Assembly: GCF_002807665.1 (NCBI RefSeq)
Contig: NZ_PEAY01000001.1
Span: forward strand, 868,001-932,000
DNA from: Neoalteromonas facilis
GTDB lineage: Bacteria; Pseudomonadota; Gammaproteobacteria; Enterobacterales; Alteromonadaceae
Direction: 5' to 3'
Length of the DNA stretch: 64,000 nucleotides
Part shown: positions 9,404-18,263 of the stretch, one piece after another
How the letters are laid out: every line of letters begins with the position of its first letter
How positions within the stretch are numbered: position 1 is the stretch's first letter
Notes under the pieces: generated by a model
What the model saw: only the letters and a program-made list of their open reading frames with translations
Database searches by the model: none
What the model was told of the DNA's origin: nothing
Position numbers and translations under genes: made by a program

Positions 9404-9952
9404 ATGAATTGCCCTATTCCGCAACACACACAATTGCTCGTGGTGGACATTCAAGAGAAATTGTACCCCCACATTGAGCAATGCGAGCATGTGCTGATGC
9501 GCGCTAAGCAACTTATGCTTGGCGCATCAGCCTTCCAGCTACCCATTACCATTGTTGAACAATACCCGGAAGGATTGGGGCAAACCCATACCGAATTGCT
9601 GGAGTCAAACATCCTCTTCACCAAACTGACAAAGGCAACCTTTTCCGCATTAAAAACAACGACTATTAAAAATCACTTACAAAGTATAAACCGCAAAAAC
9701 CTGATTATTTGCGGCACTGAATCGCATGTTTGTGTATTGCAGACAGCGCTGGACGCCATGAATCAAGGTTTTAACGTGTGGTTGGCTTGGGATGCTTGTG
9801 GTTCTCGATTTAACCAAGACAAAGCACTAGCATTTACCCGTCTGCAAGATTCAGGTTGCGCCATGGTGACGACGGAAATGCTGTTATTTGAATGGATGGA
9901 AACTAAGGAACACATTCTTTTCCCTGACATTATTCAGACCTTAAAGGCATGA
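9404..9952 (+). CDS. Isochorismatase-fold cysteine hydrolase
   Basis: A 182-residue member of the isochorismatase-like hydrolase superfamily (YcaC/nicotinamidase fold). The expected catalytic triad is visible: D15 in VVDIQEK, K77 in TKATFSAL and C110 in GTESHVCV. The fold fits hydrolysis of an amide or imidic bond on a small substrate, but the substrate cannot be read from sequence. There is no entB-type carrier domain and no siderophore genes nearby, so true isochorismatase activity is unlikely. It follows proA by 48 bp and precedes the DnaJ-related gene by 4 bp, suggesting co-transcription with the latter. Confidence 0.82.
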   Translation: MNCPIPQHTQLLVVDIQEKLYPHIEQCEHVLMRAKQLMLGASAFQLPITIVEQYPEGLGQTHTELLESNILFTKLTKATFSALKTTTIKNHLQSINRKNLIICGTESHVCVLQTALDAMNQGFNVWLAWDACGSRFNQDKALAFTRLQDSGCAMVTTEMLLFEWMETKEHILFPDIIQTLKA

Positions 9953-9956
9953 TCAG

Positions 9957-10577
9957 GTGAACGCTGACTTTATTCAAAAACAAGAAGCGTTGTTGGACGC
10001 GTTGGATCTATTAAGGCCTGAATTACGTGCAGGGATCAGTGAATATGAATTATTGCAACGGCTGAAGGCGGCACCTTTTCATTTGTTTACTGGCCAGGAA
10101 TTGCGCCAAACATTGGATATGTTCCGGTGCCATTTTATTTTGTTCAATAGTCTTTATCTGATGCGTGACACATGGATTTCACAAGGCGTTGGCGTGCTCA
10201 ATATACATACACTGCAAATTCAACTTATGCCCTTCACGCAACAGCCTGACGGTGTTGTTCCCAATGATCCATTAAGAGAGTATTACCTCGATTGGTCGCA
10301 ATTGCAGCAAACCCAAGAAGATGATGTTGATGCACTGCTGGAACAGTTCTGGCAACAGTTTAGTGGTTCACCTGTTTGTGTGAGTCAGGATGTCGTTAAT
10401 GATGCATTGCAAACGTTAGGTTTGGACGATAATGCCATTGAAGATGCGAGTCAGTTAAAACGACATTACAAACAATTGCTGCATCAACATCACCCTGACA
10501 AAGGCGGTGATCCGATAAAAGCCAAACAAATCATTACTGCATTCAACACCCTGCAACAAGTCTACTTTTCAGCGTAG
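9957..10577 (+). CDS. DnaJ-related protein with C-terminal J domain
   Basis: A 206-residue protein with an N-terminal DNAJ_related-type domain (about 1-135) and a short C-terminal J domain. The HPD tripeptide that stimulates Hsp70 ATPase is at residues 179-181 in HQHHPDKGGD. It lacks the Gly/Phe region, zinc fingers and client-binding domain of DnaJ, so it is probably a specialised cochaperone that directs DnaK to a particular client. The start is a GTG four bases after the preceding stop, with AAAGG upstream. The ATG near 9950 leads to an immediate stop and is not used. Confidence 0.82.
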   Translation: MNADFIQKQEALLDALDLLRPELRAGISEYELLQRLKAAPFHLFTGQELRQTLDMFRCHFILFNSLYLMRDTWISQGVGVLNIHTLQIQLMPFTQQPDGVVPNDPLREYYLDWSQLQQTQEDDVDALLEQFWQQFSGSPVCVSQDVVNDALQTLGLDDNAIEDASQLKRHYKQLLHQHHPDKGGDPIKAKQIITAFNTLQQVYFSA

Positions 10578-10610
10578 CAGAGCATCACACTAATATCAGA
10601 CGCGCAACCA

Positions 10611-11159
10611 CTAGCTAATCATCAATGAATAAGTCTCAACTAGCATGTCACCTAGGGGGTCGTTATGAACACCTGACGATAGATATTGCATACCCAGCTT
10701 TTGCATAATTCGTATTGAGCCCACATTGTCTTTTACAGCTAGTGCACTGAATTGGTTAATGCCCGTCAATTCATTCAGCGCCTGAATAATATTCCTAGCA
10801 GCTTCTGTCGCGATGCCTTGGCCCCAATATTTCCGAGCAAAGCGCCAGCCCACTTCTAAATTGTCCGGTTCTGGCTTATCTGAGAAAAAGTGCATAGGCC
10901 TCACCAATATCCAGCCACAAAATGCTGCATTCTCCTTATCAAATACGCCCCACATTCCCCAGCCTTTTTCAGGTCGGGTGTAAGTTGCGAGACGCGGCAG
11001 CATCACATCACGTAACGTTTCTCTTTGTGTTGTTTTGCCGCCACTGATAAAGCGCATAACTTCAGGGTCTTGATCAAGCTGAAAAAGGTGTTCTTCATCT
11101 GCGGGGTTGTTAGGGTCAAGAAGGCGAAAACGCAGTCGTTCGCTCGGTGTAATGTGCAT
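10611..11159 (-). CDS. GNAT family N-acetyltransferase (RimJ/RimL-like)
   Basis: A 182-residue acetyl-CoA-dependent N-acetyltransferase. It begins with an ERLRFRLLDPNNPADEEHL segment typical of the Acetyltransf_3 (RimJ/RimL) group. The acetyl-CoA-binding region is at about 108-130 (EVGWRFARKYWGQGIATEAA), where GQGIATEA is the RxxGxG/A-type loop. NVGSIRIMQKLGM near 145-157 is the usual late motif. The ATG follows AAGGAT. Substrate could be a ribosomal protein N-terminus or a small molecule; sequence does not decide. Confidence 0.85.
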   Translation of the reverse strand: MHITPSERLRFRLLDPNNPADEEHLFQLDQDPEVMRFISGGKTTQRETLRDVMLPRLATYTRPEKGWGMWGVFDKENAAFCGWILVRPMHFFSDKPEPDNLEVGWRFARKYWGQGIATEAARNIIQALNELTGINQFSALAVKDNVGSIRIMQKLGMQYLSSGVHNDPLGDMLVETYSLMIS

Positions 11160-11225
11160 ATTTATCCTTAAACAATACTATGCTGTGCCCATCAAGGGAG
11201 TTAGGTAGAATGTGTTAGGTGAGAG

Positions 11226-11588
11226 CTATAAGGCTGCCAGAAAGGCATATACCGAGTCAACAATCACAACGCGTGCCCCACCAGCTACTGCTAACTCTCG
11301 ATAAAATTCTGAACCTTTCTTATGCGCATCATCTTTGGGAATAACCCCAATCACCAATTCAGGGGTTATCTGAGACTCAATCGTCGCCAATTTAGCAAAA
11401 GAACGAGCATCACTTTCCGTGAGGGTAATAACATTCGCACCAGAATAGTCATAGAGTACGTGTTTATATTCCCGCACTAACTCAAGAAATGACGTACTTT
11501 GATGCACTTCCATCAAATCAAATGCATCCACATCATCAAACAACCTGATCTGCACAATGCCGTTGTTGACAAAAAATTCGCTCGCCAT
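11226..11588 (-). CDS. Hypothetical STAS/SpoIIAA-like protein
   Basis: A 120-residue soluble protein without signal peptide or membrane segment. Its alternating beta/alpha pattern, with a central HVLYDYSGANVITLTESDARSFAKLA segment, resembles small STAS or SpoIIAA-like proteins of marine proteobacteria, which are thought to bind lipids or nucleotides. I do not recognise a catalytic motif. It lies downstream of moaA on the same strand with a 62-bp gap, and no functional link to molybdopterin synthesis is evident. Confidence 0.6.
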   Translation of the reverse strand: MASEFFVNNGIVQIRLFDDVDAFDLMEVHQSTSFLELVREYKHVLYDYSGANVITLTESDARSFAKLATIESQITPELVIGVIPKDDAHKKGSEFYRELAVAGGARVVIVDSVYAFLAAL

Positions 11589-11650
11589 GAGGTTACTCAG
11601 CTACATGTGACTCTATAAAGGCTAGCAGTATTCTGAACATAAAGGAATTT

Positions 11651-12619
11651 TCAGCCGCCAATAATGGCCAAATTTTCAGTACCGCCAGTGTTGCCTTGAT
11701 GTAAATAGTGCTCACCCACTTTATTGTTGACCAATCGCTTAATATTATCCTTAATCGATTGGACATTGGGCTGCACGTTATCATCAAGAAGATCATAACC
11801 TTGATCAGCAAACAAACATAAATGCAAACGCCCTTTTGAAGACACTCGCAAGCGATTACAACTGCTGCAAAAGGAAGGACTGTAGGGCATGATCACCCCT
11901 ACCTTACCCGAGTATTCGACATGGCTAAACTCTTCAGCTGGGCCTCCAAGAGCAGGCTTTTTAATCATTTGCCAACCATCCTGCAAGAGTGAATGCTTTA
12001 TCCCTTGTGCAGAGACATGACGCTGATTAAAAAACTGCGTATTGTGACCCGTTTGCATCAATTCAATAAAGCGCAGTGTGATGGGTAAATCACGGATCCA
12101 ATTAAGATAGCCTGCCAGTGCCTGAGAATTGATATTTTTCATCAGCACTGAATTAACCTTAACTGAAATACCAAGCGAAAGCGCTTTGTCAATCCCGCGC
12201 AATATCCGATCTAAATGATCATGGCCAGTGATTGCACTAAACAATTTAGGATCCAAGCTATCAATGCTGATATTGACCGAATCCAATCCAGCGTCCGCCC
12301 AGTGCTCAACCTGTTTTTCGAGCATAAAACCATTGGTAGTCAACGCTATATGGCGAATACCTGAATGTTGGCGTACTTGCGCAATGATATCGGTAAGATC
12401 TTTCCGCAAGCTAGGCTCACCACCCGTAAGCCTCACTTTTTGTGTGCCGAGATGCGCAAATGCAGCCACAATGCTGTCTATTTGTGTAAGTGACAATTGA
12501 GCGCGGTCACGATGGCGATCGTTTCCGTCAGGCAAACAGTAATCACAACGATAATTGCATTGATCGGTAATCGATAAACGCAAATAACGAAACTGCCTGC
12601 CATATGGATCGACTAACAC
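11651..12619 (-). CDS. moaA: GTP 3',8-cyclase (molybdenum cofactor)
   Basis: Radical-SAM enzyme that, with MoaC, converts GTP to cyclic pyranopterin monophosphate. The N-terminal [4Fe-4S] cysteines lie in CNYRCDYC (C21, C25, C28 from the chosen start). The C-terminal cluster motif FCSSCNRLRVSSKGRLHLC is near residues 248-266, and the chain ends in the characteristic Gly-Gly tail (AIIGG). I chose the GTG at 12619 because AAAGGAG lies five bases before it; the GTG at 12640 puts that ribosome site inside the gene. About 322 residues. The rest of the moa operon is not in the window, so moaA is solitary here; a moeB-like gene lies 36 kb away. Confidence 0.93.
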   Translation of the reverse strand: MLVDPYGRQFRYLRLSITDQCNYRCDYCLPDGNDRHRDRAQLSLTQIDSIVAAFAHLGTQKVRLTGGEPSLRKDLTDIIAQVRQHSGIRHIALTTNGFMLEKQVEHWADAGLDSVNISIDSLDPKLFSAITGHDHLDRILRGIDKALSLGISVKVNSVLMKNINSQALAGYLNWIRDLPITLRFIELMQTGHNTQFFNQRHVSAQGIKHSLLQDGWQMIKKPALGGPAEEFSHVEYSGKVGVIMPYSPSFCSSCNRLRVSSKGRLHLCLFADQGYDLLDDNVQPNVQSIKDNIKRLVNNKVGEHYLHQGNTGGTENLAIIGG

Positions 12620-12644
12620 ACTGACTCCTTTACTATTCACGCTT

Positions 12645-13316
12645 CTATGCGGCTGCTACCTGTTGATGAATGTGTCCAACTAACTCTTTTGGTAAACACA
12701 ACTGGCTGGCTAACTGCTGCAAATATTCTTTCGACGCTGGCTGTTCTAAATCTATCGCACTTACACTGGCTGCGTAAACTTCAATGCCCGTTTGGGCATC
12801 TGGTACGGCTGCAATAAGCGCCGGCATTTTAAGCGGTTTACGCAACTCATCAAACAACGTCGCTTTTTCCTCGACACTCAAATCCATCGTATCGACTTGT
12901 TGAAAAATGCGCGCACGCTCGGCTTCATCAATGTGACCATCAGCATAAGCTGCCGCGATCATTGCACGCATAAGGAGCATCTGTCCGGACTCATTCTGAT
13001 CATCCACGACATCTTCAAATGCCGCTTGCGATAATTGAGCAGGCGCAACTTGATAGGTGTTGGATTGGCCACCACCTGATGACTCTCGTCTAACGCCTTC
13101 ACTTTCACCTTGTTTAGCAGAGTATTGCTGATACGCTTTCCAAGCCAAACCGCCCACAGCCGCTAGAGCGCCTACTTTAAGCGCCGTCTTGCCTACCTTT
13201 CGACCTTTTTTACTCGCCACCATTGTTGTCAAACCACCACCGGCAACACCACCTAAAAAACCGCTGATAGCACCGGATTTTGACAATCCACCGACTAATT
13301 TTTGTAAATCTCGCAT
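12645..13316 (-). CDS. DUF533/YebE-like protein with TerB-like domain
   Basis: A 223-residue protein of the DUF533 (YebE) family. The N-terminal third is glycine-rich with a probable membrane segment (GAISGFLGGVAGGGL and ALKVGALAAVGGLAW). The C-terminal half (about 120-220) is a helical TerB-like domain beginning LLMRAMIAAAYADGHIDEAER, whose acidic DGHID loop resembles a metal-binding turn. E. coli yebE is controlled by envelope stress; nothing here tests that. The ATG at 13316 has a strong AAGGAG site, whereas an in-frame start 12 codons upstream has none. Confidence 0.82.
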   Translation of the reverse strand: MRDLQKLVGGLSKSGAISGFLGGVAGGGLTTMVASKKGRKVGKTALKVGALAAVGGLAWKAYQQYSAKQGESEGVRRESSGGGQSNTYQVAPAQLSQAAFEDVVDDQNESGQMLLMRAMIAAAYADGHIDEAERARIFQQVDTMDLSVEEKATLFDELRKPLKMPALIAAVPDAQTGIEVYAASVSAIDLEQPASKEYLQQLASQLCLPKELVGHIHQQVAAA

Positions 13317-13506
13317 CACACACTCCTTTTTTGATGTATTCAGCATACGCAAGAATATGCTGGATGAATAACGGGAGTTTGTTACAAATCTATTCGATAA
13401 ACCTGAACAATAAGACCTGACTTATGCCAATTTAATTGCAAACGAACGTGACGATAATCGCCGCTTTGTGGCAGTATGTGGCTAAATCTTTTTTCAACCA
13501 CATTTC

Positions 13507-15294
13507 ATGCGCAGTTCCCGTCACTTTAACGACCAAGACAAACCTATTAACTGGCAGATTTTTAAGAAGCTTTGGCCTTACCTGCTTGAGTTTAAACAGC
13601 GCGTGTGGCTCGCCATTGGTTGCCTTGTTGCCGCTAAACTCGCCAGTGTCGGCCTGCCCTTCGTATTAAAACACACAGTGGATGCGTTGAATGTAGATAC
13701 AACGCAAGCACAACTGGTTATTGCGCCGATAGCGTTAATCATTGCATACGGCATTTTGAGACTGGCGAATGTGTTATTTGGTGAAATCCGTGACACCTTA
13801 TTTGGGCGAGTCACAGAGCGCGCGATGCGCCGTTTGGGGCTAACCGTATTTAATCACTTACACGCATTGGACCTCGACTTTCACCTAAGCCGGCAAACAG
13901 GTGGTTTATCCCGTGATATAGAGCGAGGCACCAGCGGCATCAGCTTCTTAATGCGCTTTATGGTGTTCAATATTGGTCCCACCTTGCTTGAAATAGCTTT
14001 AGTGGTCAGCATTTTGTTCATTAATTACGGATTCGCTTTTGCTGGCATCATTTTACTTTCGGTCGTTGCCTACGTGTCTTTTTCAGTAAAAGCGACAGAC
14101 TGGCGTACCCGCTTCGTGCGCGAAATGAATCAAGCAGACAACAGCACAACAACACGCGCTATTGATAGTCTTATTAATTTTGAAACGGTGAAATACTTCG
14201 GTAATGAACACTACGAAGCCAAACGATACGACGACGATTTAGCGAAGTGGGAAATTGCCAGACGGCGTAATCGCCTTTCGTTATTTGCGCTAAATGGTGG
14301 ACAAGCCTTTATCATTGCCGCAGCCATGACGTCAATGATGGCAATGGCAGCGTTTAAGGTAGCAGATGGTTCAATGACCATTGGTGACTTTGTGCTGATC
14401 AACGCATTTACGATGCAGATTTTTATGCCATTGAACTTTCTTGGTTTTGTCTACCGTGAAATCCGCGGTTCATTGGCCAATATCGATAACTTATTTGATT
14501 TACTTGAACAATCTCCCAAGGTCATCGATAAGCCTAATGCCAATGAGCTTGTTGTTACCCGCGGAAGCATTGCATTTAAAGATGTGAGTTTCGGTTATGG
14601 GAAAGAGCGTCAAATTTTAAATAAAATTAGCTTTGCCATTGAGCCTGGCAGCAAGGTGGCTATTGTCGGCGAAAGTGGCTCAGGCAAATCAACACTGGTT
14701 AAATTAATGTTCCGTTTCTATGACCCAGACCAAGGCTCAATTTGTATAGATGACACCCCTATCGACAGTGTTACTCAGCAGTCTTTAAGAAGTCACATCG
14801 GTATGGTGCCGCAAGATACGGTGTTGTTTAACGATACGATTTTTGAAAATATTCGTTACGGCAGGCCTTCAGCTTCTGACAACGAGGTGGAAGAAGCCAT
14901 TCGACTAGCCCACCTAGAGCACTTTATTGAAAGCTTACCCAAAGGCAGCAATACGCAGGTCGGCGAGCGTGGGCTAAAGCTATCCGGTGGCGAAAAACAG
15001 CGCGTGGCGATTGCCAGAACCATACTGAAACGTCCACCTATTTTAATCTTCGATGAAGCGACTTCGTCATTGGATTCTCAATCCGAGAAAGCCATACTGA
15101 ACGCACTGCGAGAAATAGCAAAGGGCCACACCAGCATTATGATAGCCCATCGGCTATCCACCATCGTCGATGCCGATAACATTCTAGTGATCAATAAGGG
15201 TAAATTGGTTGAACAAGGCAACCATGATGAACTCATCAAGTTAGATGGGCATTACGCAAAATTGTGGCAAGCGCAACAGCAGTCTAAACAATAA
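13507..15294 (+). CDS. Atm1/HMT1-type ABC exporter (fused permease-ATPase)
   Basis: A 595-residue half-transporter: six membrane segments at about 30-320, then a nucleotide-binding domain. Walker A is GESGSGKST at about 388-396, the signature is LSGGEKQR, and Walker B is ILIFDEATSSLD. The N-terminal KPINWQIFKKLWPYLLEFKQR segment and NFETVKYFGNEHYE near 220 are hallmarks of the Atm1/ABCB7 group, which exports glutathione-linked sulfur or metal species. It should work as a homodimer in the inner membrane. No clear ribosome site precedes the ATG. It is a single gene, divergent from the DUF533 gene. Confidence 0.88.
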   Translation: MRSSRHFNDQDKPINWQIFKKLWPYLLEFKQRVWLAIGCLVAAKLASVGLPFVLKHTVDALNVDTTQAQLVIAPIALIIAYGILRLANVLFGEIRDTLFGRVTERAMRRLGLTVFNHLHALDLDFHLSRQTGGLSRDIERGTSGISFLMRFMVFNIGPTLLEIALVVSILFINYGFAFAGIILLSVVAYVSFSVKATDWRTRFVREMNQADNSTTTRAIDSLINFETVKYFGNEHYEAKRYDDDLAKWEIARRRNRLSLFALNGGQAFIIAAAMTSMMAMAAFKVADGSMTIGDFVLINAFTMQIFMPLNFLGFVYREIRGSLANIDNLFDLLEQSPKVIDKPNANELVVTRGSIAFKDVSFGYGKERQILNKISFAIEPGSKVAIVGESGSGKSTLVKLMFRFYDPDQGSICIDDTPIDSVTQQSLRSHIGMVPQDTVLFNDTIFENIRYGRPSASDNEVEEAIRLAHLEHFIESLPKGSNTQVGERGLKLSGGEKQRVAIARTILKRPPILIFDEATSSLDSQSEKAILNALREIAKGHTSIMIAHRLSTIVDADNILVINKGKLVEQGNHDELIKLDGHYAKLWQAQQQSKQ

Positions 15295-15340
15295 AAAGCA
15301 CTCTCATTGCGGCTAGGCGCCCAAGACATATTGCGTGCTA

Positions 15341-15985
15341 TTACTCGATTGAAGCCTCGTATTGGCGTAGCAATGCCTGACCCTTAGGTGTATTTTGAAA
15401 CACCAACCAAAGCGTTTCTTTCGGCAAAACGACTATCGAATCAACCTTGTTGCGCAGTGATGGTGGCACATTGTGGACGTAGTCTAATATCACCTCTAAC
15501 TTCCCTGCGGCTAGGAGCGCGAAGGCCCTCGCATTATCTTCATGAGCAACATGGGTTGTATAGTTATTCAACAAACCTTGAAACTCATAGCCATGACGCC
15601 AAGCAATCACTTTATCGTCCAGATCGGCAATGGTATTGATATTCACCCGGTCTGGCATAAAATAGGCTCTGAGTTCATTCTCAATATCGATGGGCTTAGA
15701 CGGATACAATTTATCCGGGTAGGTAGTTCGGTAAACACCGACTAAGATATCGGCGCGTTGCGCTAAAAAGAGTCGCCTAGCGCGTTCGAATTCAGAAATA
15801 TCCCACTTGATTTCCTTGTCGCTTTGAAAGGCTTTGCGGATTGGATCTAGGTATGTACCGGTCCCGTCAGGGTTAACAAAACCAGTCCAGTTGGCCCCTG
15901 CTACAGTGACTGTATTGTCATTAGCATAGGTAATAGGCGCTAAGAAAATAAAAAGCCAAAAACAAACTCGACGGATATCTATCAT
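15341..15985 (-). CDS. Orphan periplasmic solute-binding protein (SBP family 3-like)
   Basis: A 214-residue secreted protein with a signal peptide to about residue 21 (ending ITYAND). The mature part resembles family 3 bacterial solute-binding proteins: a short first lobe, a WDISEFERARRLFLAQRADILVG segment where an arginine/acidic pair normally contacts an amino acid, and a second lobe. No ABC permease or ATPase is adjacent. Such orphans are common in Alteromonadales and may act as sensors or have lost transport. The ATG at 15985 is used; a TTG one codon upstream is also open. Confidence 0.72.
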   Translation of the reverse strand: MIDIRRVCFWLFIFLAPITYANDNTVTVAGANWTGFVNPDGTGTYLDPIRKAFQSDKEIKWDISEFERARRLFLAQRADILVGVYRTTYPDKLYPSKPIDIENELRAYFMPDRVNINTIADLDDKVIAWRHGYEFQGLLNNYTTHVAHEDNARAFALLAAGKLEVILDYVHNVPPSLRNKVDSIVVLPKETLWLVFQNTPKGQALLRQYEASIE

Positions 15986-16041
15986 CAAACAATATGATCA
16001 TAACGGAACGTTCTATAACCATAGCGTTGAGTATGGAGAGC

Positions 16042-16075
16042 GTCAATGTATCCATAGTGCTATGGACACATTGAC
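16042..16075. repeat. Near-perfect inverted repeat downstream of the DAHP synthase gene
   Basis: Arms at 16042-16057 and 16060-16075 pair over 15 of 16 positions (GTCAATGT and TCCATAG, with one A/C mismatch between them) around a two-base centre. It lies 9 bp past the DAHP synthase stop and 57 bp before the binding-protein start. No T run follows on the minus strand; on the plus strand CTTTT follows. It may end the DAHP synthase transcript or be an operator for the downstream gene. Confidence 0.6.
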
Positions 16076-16084
16076 CTTTTCGGT

Positions 16085-17431
16085 TTAGCGGTGAGTGCGC
16101 AGGCGATCCGAAATCAAGAACGCCATTTCCAGCACCTGATCAGCGTTTAAACGCGGATCACATTGAGTTTGATAGGCTTGTGCTAAGTCATCATCGCTGA
16201 TTTTATAAGCACCACCGGTACACTCGGTTACATGTTGACCAGTCATTTCTAAATGAATACCACCAGCGTGCGTGCCTTCCAGTTCATGCGCTGCGAAGAA
16301 TTGCTGGATTTCACGCAATATCGAATCAAAATCACGCGTCTTGTAGCCACTGCTCGCTTTAAACGTATTGCCATGCATTGGGTCAGAGCTCCACACCACA
16401 TGGCGACCTTCGCTTTTTACTCTGCGTAGCAACGGCGGTAGCTTTTCTGCTAAGGTGTCAGCCCCCATGCGAGTGATCAGGGTCAAACGGCCGGGATCAT
16501 TCAGCGGGTTTAGCGCATCAATTAACTCAATCAATTCATCGCCTTGCATGCCCGGTCCCACCTTCACTCCGATCGGGTTATGAATACCACGAAAGAACTC
16601 AATGTGTGCATGGTCTAACTGGCGTGTACGCTCACCGATCCATAACATATGAGCACTACAGTCATAGGGTTTACCGGTTAATGTGTCGATGCGGGTCAAC
16701 GCTTGTTCATAGTTAAGCAACAACGCTTCATGCGACGTAAACAAAGACGTTTCGTGTAACGTTGCAGTATTTGCCGCATTGATGCCGATCACGTTCATAA
16801 AATCGAGAGTGTCTTGAATTCGCGTCGCCATATCGTGGTAACGCTCCTTCAATGGATTGTTCTCTACAAATGCCATATTCCAACGATTTACTTGTTGCAA
16901 GTCAGCTAAACCGCCTTGTGCAAAAGCACGCAATAGGTTCAAAGTAGAGGCACTGCGATGATAAGCATCTAACAAACGCGTTGGGTCTGGCTCCCGGGCT
17001 TCTGGCGTAAACTCAAAACTATTGATAATGTCACCACGGTAACTCGGTAGCGAAACACCGTTAATCGTCTCCATGTCGGATGATCGTGGTTTAGCATATT
17101 GCCCCGCCATGCGCGCAACTTTTGTAACAGGACAACGTCCAGCAAATGTCAGTACAATTGCCATCTGCAGCAGTACTTTAAAGGTGTCTCTTATTTTGGG
17201 TGCATTAAATTCATCAAATGACTCTGCACAATCCCCGCCCTGCAATAAAAAACCGTTCCCCAAGCAAACATCGCTTAACTGTTTGCGAAGTTGACGTGCT
17301 TCCTCAGCAAATACCAACGGCGGATAGGTTGCGAGCCTTTGCTCAACGTCTGCTAACAACGTTTTATCTCGGTAAGTTGGTTGTTGCAGAATCGGTTTTT
17401 CTCGCCAAGTATCTGGGCGCCACGTGCTCAT
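16085..17431 (-). CDS. Class II 3-deoxy-7-phosphoheptulonate (DAHP) synthase
   Basis: Condenses phosphoenolpyruvate with erythrose-4-phosphate, the first step of the shikimate pathway. The 448 residues match the plant-like class II (type II) family, not the AroF/G/H type I enzymes. Diagnostic segments are [17 protein letters not shown] at the N-terminus, [13 protein letters not shown] near 58-70, [13 protein letters not shown] near 280-292, [11 protein letters not shown] near 348-358 and [15 protein letters not shown] near 396-410. In bacteria this class supplies aromatic amino acids or, in some clusters, phenazines and other secondary metabolites. No biosynthetic cluster surrounds it, so a housekeeping or auxiliary role is likelier. 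Confidence 0.93.
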   Translation of the reverse strand: MSTWRPDTWREKPILQQPTYRDKTLLADVEQRLATYPPLVFAEEARQLRKQLSDVCLGNGFLLQGGDCAESFDEFNAPKIRDTFKVLLQMAIVLTFAGRCPVTKVARMAGQYAKPRSSDMETINGVSLPSYRGDIINSFEFTPEAREPDPTRLLDAYHRSASTLNLLRAFAQGGLADLQQVNRWNMAFVENNPLKERYHDMATRIQDTLDFMNVIGINAANTATLHETSLFTSHEALLLNYEQALTRIDTLTGKPYDCSAHMLWIGERTRQLDHAHIEFFRGIHNPIGVKVGPGMQGDELIELIDALNPLNDPGRLTLITRMGADTLAEKLPPLLRRVKSEGRHVVWSSDPMHGNTFKASSGYKTRDFDSILREIQQFFAAHELEGTHAGGIHLEMTGQHVTECTGGAYKISDDDLAQAYQTQCDPRLNADQVLEMAFLISDRLRTHR

Positions 17432-17474
17432 CTAGCTCATTTCCTGTTTGGTTGATGATAGTCTCCGAAGAGTA

Positions 17475-18263
17475 TCACAGAGAATCGCGACTATTTAGCC
17501 CTGAAGCAAAGAATTCGTATGCATTTTCAGTATAAATAAGATGAAACTTGCAACCGAAACAAGTAGACAAGTTTTCAGTGGTTATCGCAGATGATGTTGG
17601 CCCATGTGCAAGTACATTGCCTTTGTCTAACAATATTGCATGGGAACTGTACTTCGCCGCCATATTCACATCATGACAGGACATCACGATACAATTTCCT
17701 TTTTTCTGCAATGTTTGTAACAACACCATGACCTTATATTGGAACACTATATCCAGGCCTTGCAGTGGTTCATCAAGCAATAACACCCCATTTCCGGCCT
17801 CTAAATGAGACCAAACTTGCATTAAGCAACGTGCTAAATGCACCCGTTGACGTTCGCCCCCAGACAATTCAACCAGTGGCTTTTGCAAAAACTGGGAGAC
17901 CGACAAGCTCTGCTCTACTGCATCGGGTAAAGCAGGTTGAGAACTAAAGAAGGTTAAATATTCCGCAACCGAAATTGAGAATTCACTGTGCAGCTCTTGT
18001 GCTAGGTAACTTCGCGTAGTGGCAAGTTCAGCGATAGTCCACTCGCTCAGTGCCTGACTCCTGAATAGAACAGTGCCGTTGGTTGGTGTTATTAAGCCAG
18101 CTAAACTCAATAACAAAGTCGATTTCCCTGAGCCATTTGCGCCGAGTACTTGCACTAAACTGCCTACAGGAATATCTAATTGAGGAATTTCTAAGCGTGC
18201 GTCCACTACAAGGTTTTCAAGTCTAAACACTGTTTCAGGCTCGTTTCTGGGGCTAATGTGCAC
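17475..18263 (-). CDS. btuD: Vitamin B12/siderophore ABC transporter ATPase (BtuD-like)
   Basis: A 262-residue ATP-binding subunit of a FecCD/BtuCD-type importer. Walker A is GANGSGKST near residues 40-48, the signature is LSGGERQRVHLARCL near 135-149, and Walker B is GVLLLDEPLQGLD near 160-172. The GTG start overlaps the end of the permease gene by 11 bp, so the two form one translational unit. The cobalamin assignment rests on similarity to BtuD and on the btuC-like partner. No btuF binding protein, TonB receptor or cobalamin riboswitch is seen here, so a haem or siderophore substrate cannot be excluded. Confidence 0.78.
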   Translation of the reverse strand: MHISPRNEPETVFRLENLVVDARLEIPQLDIPVGSLVQVLGANGSGKSTLLLSLAGLITPTNGTVLFRSQALSEWTIAELATTRSYLAQELHSEFSISVAEYLTFFSSQPALPDAVEQSLSVSQFLQKPLVELSGGERQRVHLARCLMQVWSHLEAGNGVLLLDEPLQGLDIVFQYKVMVLLQTLQKKGNCIVMSCHDVNMAAKYSSHAILLDKGNVLAHGPTSSAITTENLSTCFGCKFHLIYTENAYEFFASGLNSRDSL

